Below, piece by piece: positions 59,691 to 64,000 of a stretch of 64,000 bases of DNA (its first letter is position 1; each line of letters starts with the position of its first letter). This DNA is from Apostichopus japonicus (Eukaryota; Echinodermata; Holothuroidea; Aspidochirotida; Stichopodidae): positions 9,740,714-9,804,713 of the forward strand of contig NC_092567.1 in the NCBI RefSeq assembly GCF_037975245.1, read 5' to 3'. A program made the translations under genes and the position numbers. The notes below the pieces were generated by a model. The model made no database searches, was not told the origin of the DNA, and saw only the letters and a list, made by a program, of their open reading frames with translations.

Positions 59691-60666
59691 TTCCGCCAAG
59701 TTTCATCTTTCGGTTTAACGAATACTTTACAAGTTTCCTTTTACTGTTAATTTGATCCGTGAATTTTATTTCAGCGATTTCGAAGAACAGTTAATGAACT
59801 GTGGTTTGAATGTGAGTGTACTATGTGTAACGCTATACAAGTACATCAACTGAGCATCGTAGTATATACGTTCGCGAGTATTTACGTTATATGTATGAGG
59901 CAATCCAATGTGCTTACACGTGAGTTTATTTGCTGCGGAATTGGGAGTGCTAACTTCAAGTCGCCTGTTTTGCCTATCTGCAAGCACTACGTCAATCACC
60001 ATATTGAAGCGTTCGAACAAACGGTACTTTTGGTGAGAAACTGGTGAATTTGAAAACCAGATTTCTACAAGAAGAAAACGTCGAATGGGGACAATTTTTA
60101 CATGGTTAGAAAGAGAAAAATAATAACTACAAGGACAATGTATCAAAATCTTCCACCAGACAATTCCTTTAATATTTGTGATTGATTTTCGCAGAGATGC
60201 TACACTGTCATAAAGAAAAATTAAATTTTAGAGTAACCACTAATCTTGCAAGTATTAGTTAAGAGAGGGATTCAGATACAATTCAAGTAGTATTATTCAT
60301 CGGTCAACGCGTAAATACAAGAAAAGATCAGTAAAGTTTGATCTGTATGGTCCACCATCCTGTCTACGGACGTCTAAACAAATTGTTTGTAAACGTGATA
60401 GGATTCATTGTAATCGTTTAAGTCACTTAAAACTAACCGAACGCATTACTAGGAAGAAACGGATACAGCCGAATGTTCGAGTGCAGGAGGGGGTATACAT
60501 ACTTTACGCCGCGCTTCTTGATCATGTGATATTTACTAGTTGGTTGTTATGGTATCTCTTTTTTTATTGGGGGGTGGGTTGGGTGGTTTGACTAAGGAGC
60601 TGCTGTATATGTGCGTCTTTACTGTAATGTTGTATACGTCATTAGCCAAACACAATGTAACATGTA
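59691..60666. other. AT-rich non-coding stretch
   Basis: Nothing recognised between the 59-kb duplication and the second foldback element. Confidence 0.4.
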
Positions 60667-60675
60667 CATAAATGG

Positions 60676-61555
60676 GGGTCTGCCCGATATTCATAAGGTC
60701 CGCTATTCATAAGGGTCATTGTTCATAAGGTTGGTTATTAATAACGTGTATTTTTTCGATACACAGGTTCGCTATTCATAATGGAAATAAAGGTTCGTTA
60801 TTCATAATAGAAAGGGATCATAATTTATAAGGTCCGGTATTCATAATGGAAACAAAGGTTTGATATTCATAATGGGCAAAACGGTTCGATATCCATAATG
60901 GACAAAAAGGTTCGTTATTCAAATGGGACAAAGGGTTCTAAATTCATAATAGAACAATGGGTTCGTAATCCATAATAGACAAAAAGGTTCATTATTCATA
61001 TTAGGAAGAAAGGTCCGATATTCATAATGGAGCGAAGGGTCCGTTATTCATAATGGGAAAAAGGTTTGTTATTTATAATAGGAGAAAGGGTCCGAAATTC
61101 ATAATCGATCAAAGGGTTCGTAATCCATAATGTGAAAAAAAGTTTCGTTATTCATAATAGGAGAGGAGTGCGTCATACAAGTGTAAAAGACATCCTCCAT
61201 TTTCCTACCGACTTGTACGGAATCGGCATAAACTTGTACGTTTCCTAAAGGGGTCCTTTTCCTCATTGTGAATGATACCGAACCTTTTTGTCTGTTATGA
61301 GTTACGAACCCTTTGCTCTATTATGAATATCCTATTATGATCATCTAACCCTTTTCACCATTATGATTATCGAACCCATTTACCAATATGAACAACGAAC
61401 CTTTTTTTTTAATTTTGAATAACGAACCTTATGAACAATGAACCTTTTCCTCATTATGAATAGCGAACCTTATTAACAATGAACCTTATGGATGATGACC
61501 CTTATGAACAATGAACTTTATGAATATAGAACCTTATGAATATCGGGCTGTCACC
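60676..61555. mobile_element. Foldback element, 880 bp, with arms of ~30-bp tandem repeats
   Basis: The ends share GCCCGATATTCATAAGGT in inverted orientation. The left arm (to about 61165) is an array of GGTTCGTTATTCATAATGG-type units with short A-rich spacers. The right arm (from about 61245) is the same unit inverted, more degenerate. A 9-bp direct repeat CATAAATGG flanks the whole at 60667-60675 and 61556-61564, the length typical of Mutator-like insertions. The centre is ~80 bp and non-coding. Confidence 0.85.
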
Positions 61556-61564
61556 CATAAATGG

Positions 61565-64000
61565 AACATGACTATGCCACCTTACATTACATCTCCGAAA
61601 TCTAAGTTTTCAATCGATACTCCTGTTGTCATGTACAACTGATTTTCATGTTTTGATGTATCATAAATAATAATGCAAATGCACATAAATAAAGAAACAC
61701 CTTGCATGAAATTGCAACTGTTTCTTTTATTACGATCAAGGGTTTGCATTAGCCGCGGGATTGCGCGATCCCCACAATTTGATTTCAAATCCCGAATGTC
61801 AAAAGTTGCCAAGACGGGATTTCCCGTAAAAAAAATTCAGCTCTCAACTTGAATTAAACATAACGGCCCTGACCGTGTAGCGATTCATCGCTAAACTATC
61901 GCATTTGGAATAAACGTTTAGTAAAAAGCCAGGAATATTTTTATTTTTTTATCCCATCTGTAATACATCTTAACATTCCGTACATTTCCTTGCCAGTCTG
62001 TCCTTCTATTAACAAATGAATGAAGAATTATAGCTATTTTGAGAATTCCAATATTTACGCATGAACGAACATATACCTTAGCTTTAACTATGAGAGGAAA
62101 ACACTTGCTATGGACTACCAGAGGTATCTGCTTCATGACAACAAAGACACGTGCACTCGACAAACCATGTTTCGTAAATTCCACACAAATCTCCGACCAC
62201 ATGGTAGCCTAAAATCACAAAGAGTCAACATGGATATCTAGCCTAATCATCTGTTTATTCGCTTAAATTGTGTCGCAGTTAGCTGGCACTAAAATATTCA
62301 CCGAATACTTTCGTTTTTGCTGCTATCTTTGACCACATGGTAGCCTAACACCACACTAATTCAATGGGGAAATCTTGCCTTAACCATCGGTTTTTACACA
62401 CACTCACCAAAAGCGTAGCGATGTTTACAACTTCCAAATAGCTGGAAATCGGTAATTGTTTGGAAGGTATGTGCTATGTTTTGAAGAGGTAATGTAGTAT
62501 TGTAAGTACACTGTTGCTGTTGAATTGAAGATTTCAATTTTGAGAAGTATTCACCGGTATAATATTTTCGTTTCCGTGTTGAATGATTTTTATCCACACA
62601 CGAAAAAGAACCATTACGAATGGCTAAAGCTAGAAATTGTAAGCAATTAAACAGCCATCTACACTACAAGAAAGTTATTTCATTAAAATAATCTTCCGTA
62701 TTCACGTGTCTTGATTACTCAAAACATGAAATCATGAAAGCACTCGCATAGCAGTTATACGCAATCCCATCCGCCCCCCCCCCTTCAGAAAACGGGTACC
62801 CGTTTTGTGTGTTTTCGATTCGGGTACACGAATGTTCGGTCGGGTACCCGGGTATCCGGTTACCCGACTCAGGCCTAGAATGTTCTTACTCATTAAAGGT
62901 CAAGTGACACGTAACAGATTTCCTTCAAACTTACACAAATAGAAAAGCTACATATCAAAACCCTATATTCCAAATTTGGAGTTCCACAATTGTTTCTTTG
63001 CTGTTTTAATTAAGTTAATAACCAAGCTAATTCCGAAAGATAATGACGTCACGGGGGGAACCGCCAATGTTACCAAAACTAAGTATGCCTAATATGCTTA
63101 CCGAGATCAAAGCCGTAAACAAAACGTCACGAACAGTAAACAAAATATCAGATGAGAATGGGTGCACAACAGTACAAGAAAGTTTCGTGTTCGTCAACAC
63201 TGTATACAGCGATAGCTTAGTACTATACCAGTGCACTCAGCCAGCCTAGCTGCCTATAAGTAAAGATTGGCTTGACCTTCGAGCGAATCTTATGTGTGCA
63301 GTGCGCCCTTCACCAGTTAAAGTTTCGATTCCTATCGCCTATCCGCGCAACTTGGACTTGGAACACCAACAGCTCGCCGTCTACAAGACAATGCCGTTCC
63401 TTCTCTATTTGGAGAAAGTATCTTCAAATCTCGAGGAGATATAGAAAGAAGTAGACCAGTAGTTGCGAAGCTGGATCGGAAAAGAGTAAGTGTATTTTCT
63501 GGCCTAGGCCTACTACAACAATGACTAACTTGGTATTATTACTATCTTACACTTACAGTAGCCTGATTCTTATAATTTCGTTCAGTTAGTTAGGCCCTAA
63601 ATTAGGTACGGCGACAATGAAGTTAGGCGTAGGCTAGGGCTATATTAACTTTCATTTGTGGTACATCATGAAAAAATCCAGAATAACAAGCATAAGATGT
63701 TTACATGTCATTTTGCCCAATATTATAATGTGCTCCCACCTATCTATATACTCAAGAGTCATAGCTCATATGTTTCACAGTAAATGACATCCTTATATTT
63801 TGCCATTTTTGTTGGTAGGGCTGCAATTTTTGTTGCAAGAGAAAACGCTTGTGACAGGTACTTTCAAACATATCAAACTGCTTTCTTAAATGAAATTTCA
63901 TAACTTCCTTGTTATTTTCTTTCCCAATTTTCAATACTTAGATTAATCTAGAAGCTGTTCCCCAACCAACTGCAGTGAAAAAAAAGGCAGCATTCTGCGG
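61565..64000. other. AT-rich non-coding stretch at the window end
   Basis: No gene is established. The stretch holds a short tandem duplication at 62195-62400, a GGTACCC-rich patch at 62797-62872, and a possible 5' exon with a GTAAGT donor near 63486, described in the findings. Confidence 0.4.
62195..62400. repeat. Diverged direct duplication, ~135-bp period
   Basis: GACCACATGGTAGCCTAA occurs near 62195 and again near 62330, each followed by a similar ~60-bp segment ending in a CATCTGTTT or CATCGGTTT motif. Confidence 0.65.

Noticed and set aside
60690-61165. CRISPR-like array of ~30-bp repeats
   Set aside because: The units are contiguous and degenerate without unique spacers, are mirrored by an inverted array, and the DNA is eukaryotic.

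Overview
This is animal nuclear DNA, and most of it is transposable-element sequence. It has long AT-rich non-coding stretches, phase-matched GT-AG introns, tRNA-like SINEs, many hAT-type MITEs, a BEL/Pao retrotransposon, a DIRS-type retroelement and one exon of an NLR-type leucine-rich-repeat protein. This mix suggests a marine invertebrate, possibly an echinoderm. That is an inference, because nothing here is diagnostic of a species.

Region by region. 0-9 kb: a spliced four-exon gene (1777-6736) joins a C76/OTU-like cysteine-protease domain to a complete hAT (ZMYM1-like) transposase. MITEs lie around it and in intron 2. 9-12.3 kb: hAT-type non-autonomous elements nested inside one another; three levels have recognisable target-site duplications (TSDs). 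14.1-14.9 kb: a G-poor pyrimidine minisatellite. 16.3-17.1 kb: a ~147-bp tandem repeat. 20.6-27.8 kb: an intact, apparently very young BEL/Pao element with 606-bp LTRs, a 5-bp TSD, an initiator-Met-tRNA-like primer site and one 1915-codon polyprotein ORF. A MITE follows at 27.9-28.3 kb.

34.2-41.0 kb: a decayed DIRS-type element. It keeps inverted terminal repeats and the internal complementary region, plus remnants of RNase H and tyrosine recombinase; no reverse transcriptase is recognisable. 44.2 kb: a lone LRR exon. 46.6-50.2 kb: a 3.66-kb foldback element whose arms are arrays of a ~140-bp unit in opposite orientation. 52-54.8 kb: a PIF/Harbinger-like MITE and a second copy of the nested hAT family. 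59.2-59.7 kb: a ~278-bp tandem duplication. 60.7-61.6 kb: a second foldback element, with arms of ~30-bp repeats and a 9-bp direct repeat at its borders. The rest is AT-rich non-coding DNA in which I recognise nothing.

Functionally the window is an archive of element activity. The hAT transposase gene could in principle mobilise hAT-type MITEs, but its own termini were not found, so a link to the local MITEs is only a hypothesis. The only non-transposon coding signal I trust is the LRR exon. All comparisons were made by eye.
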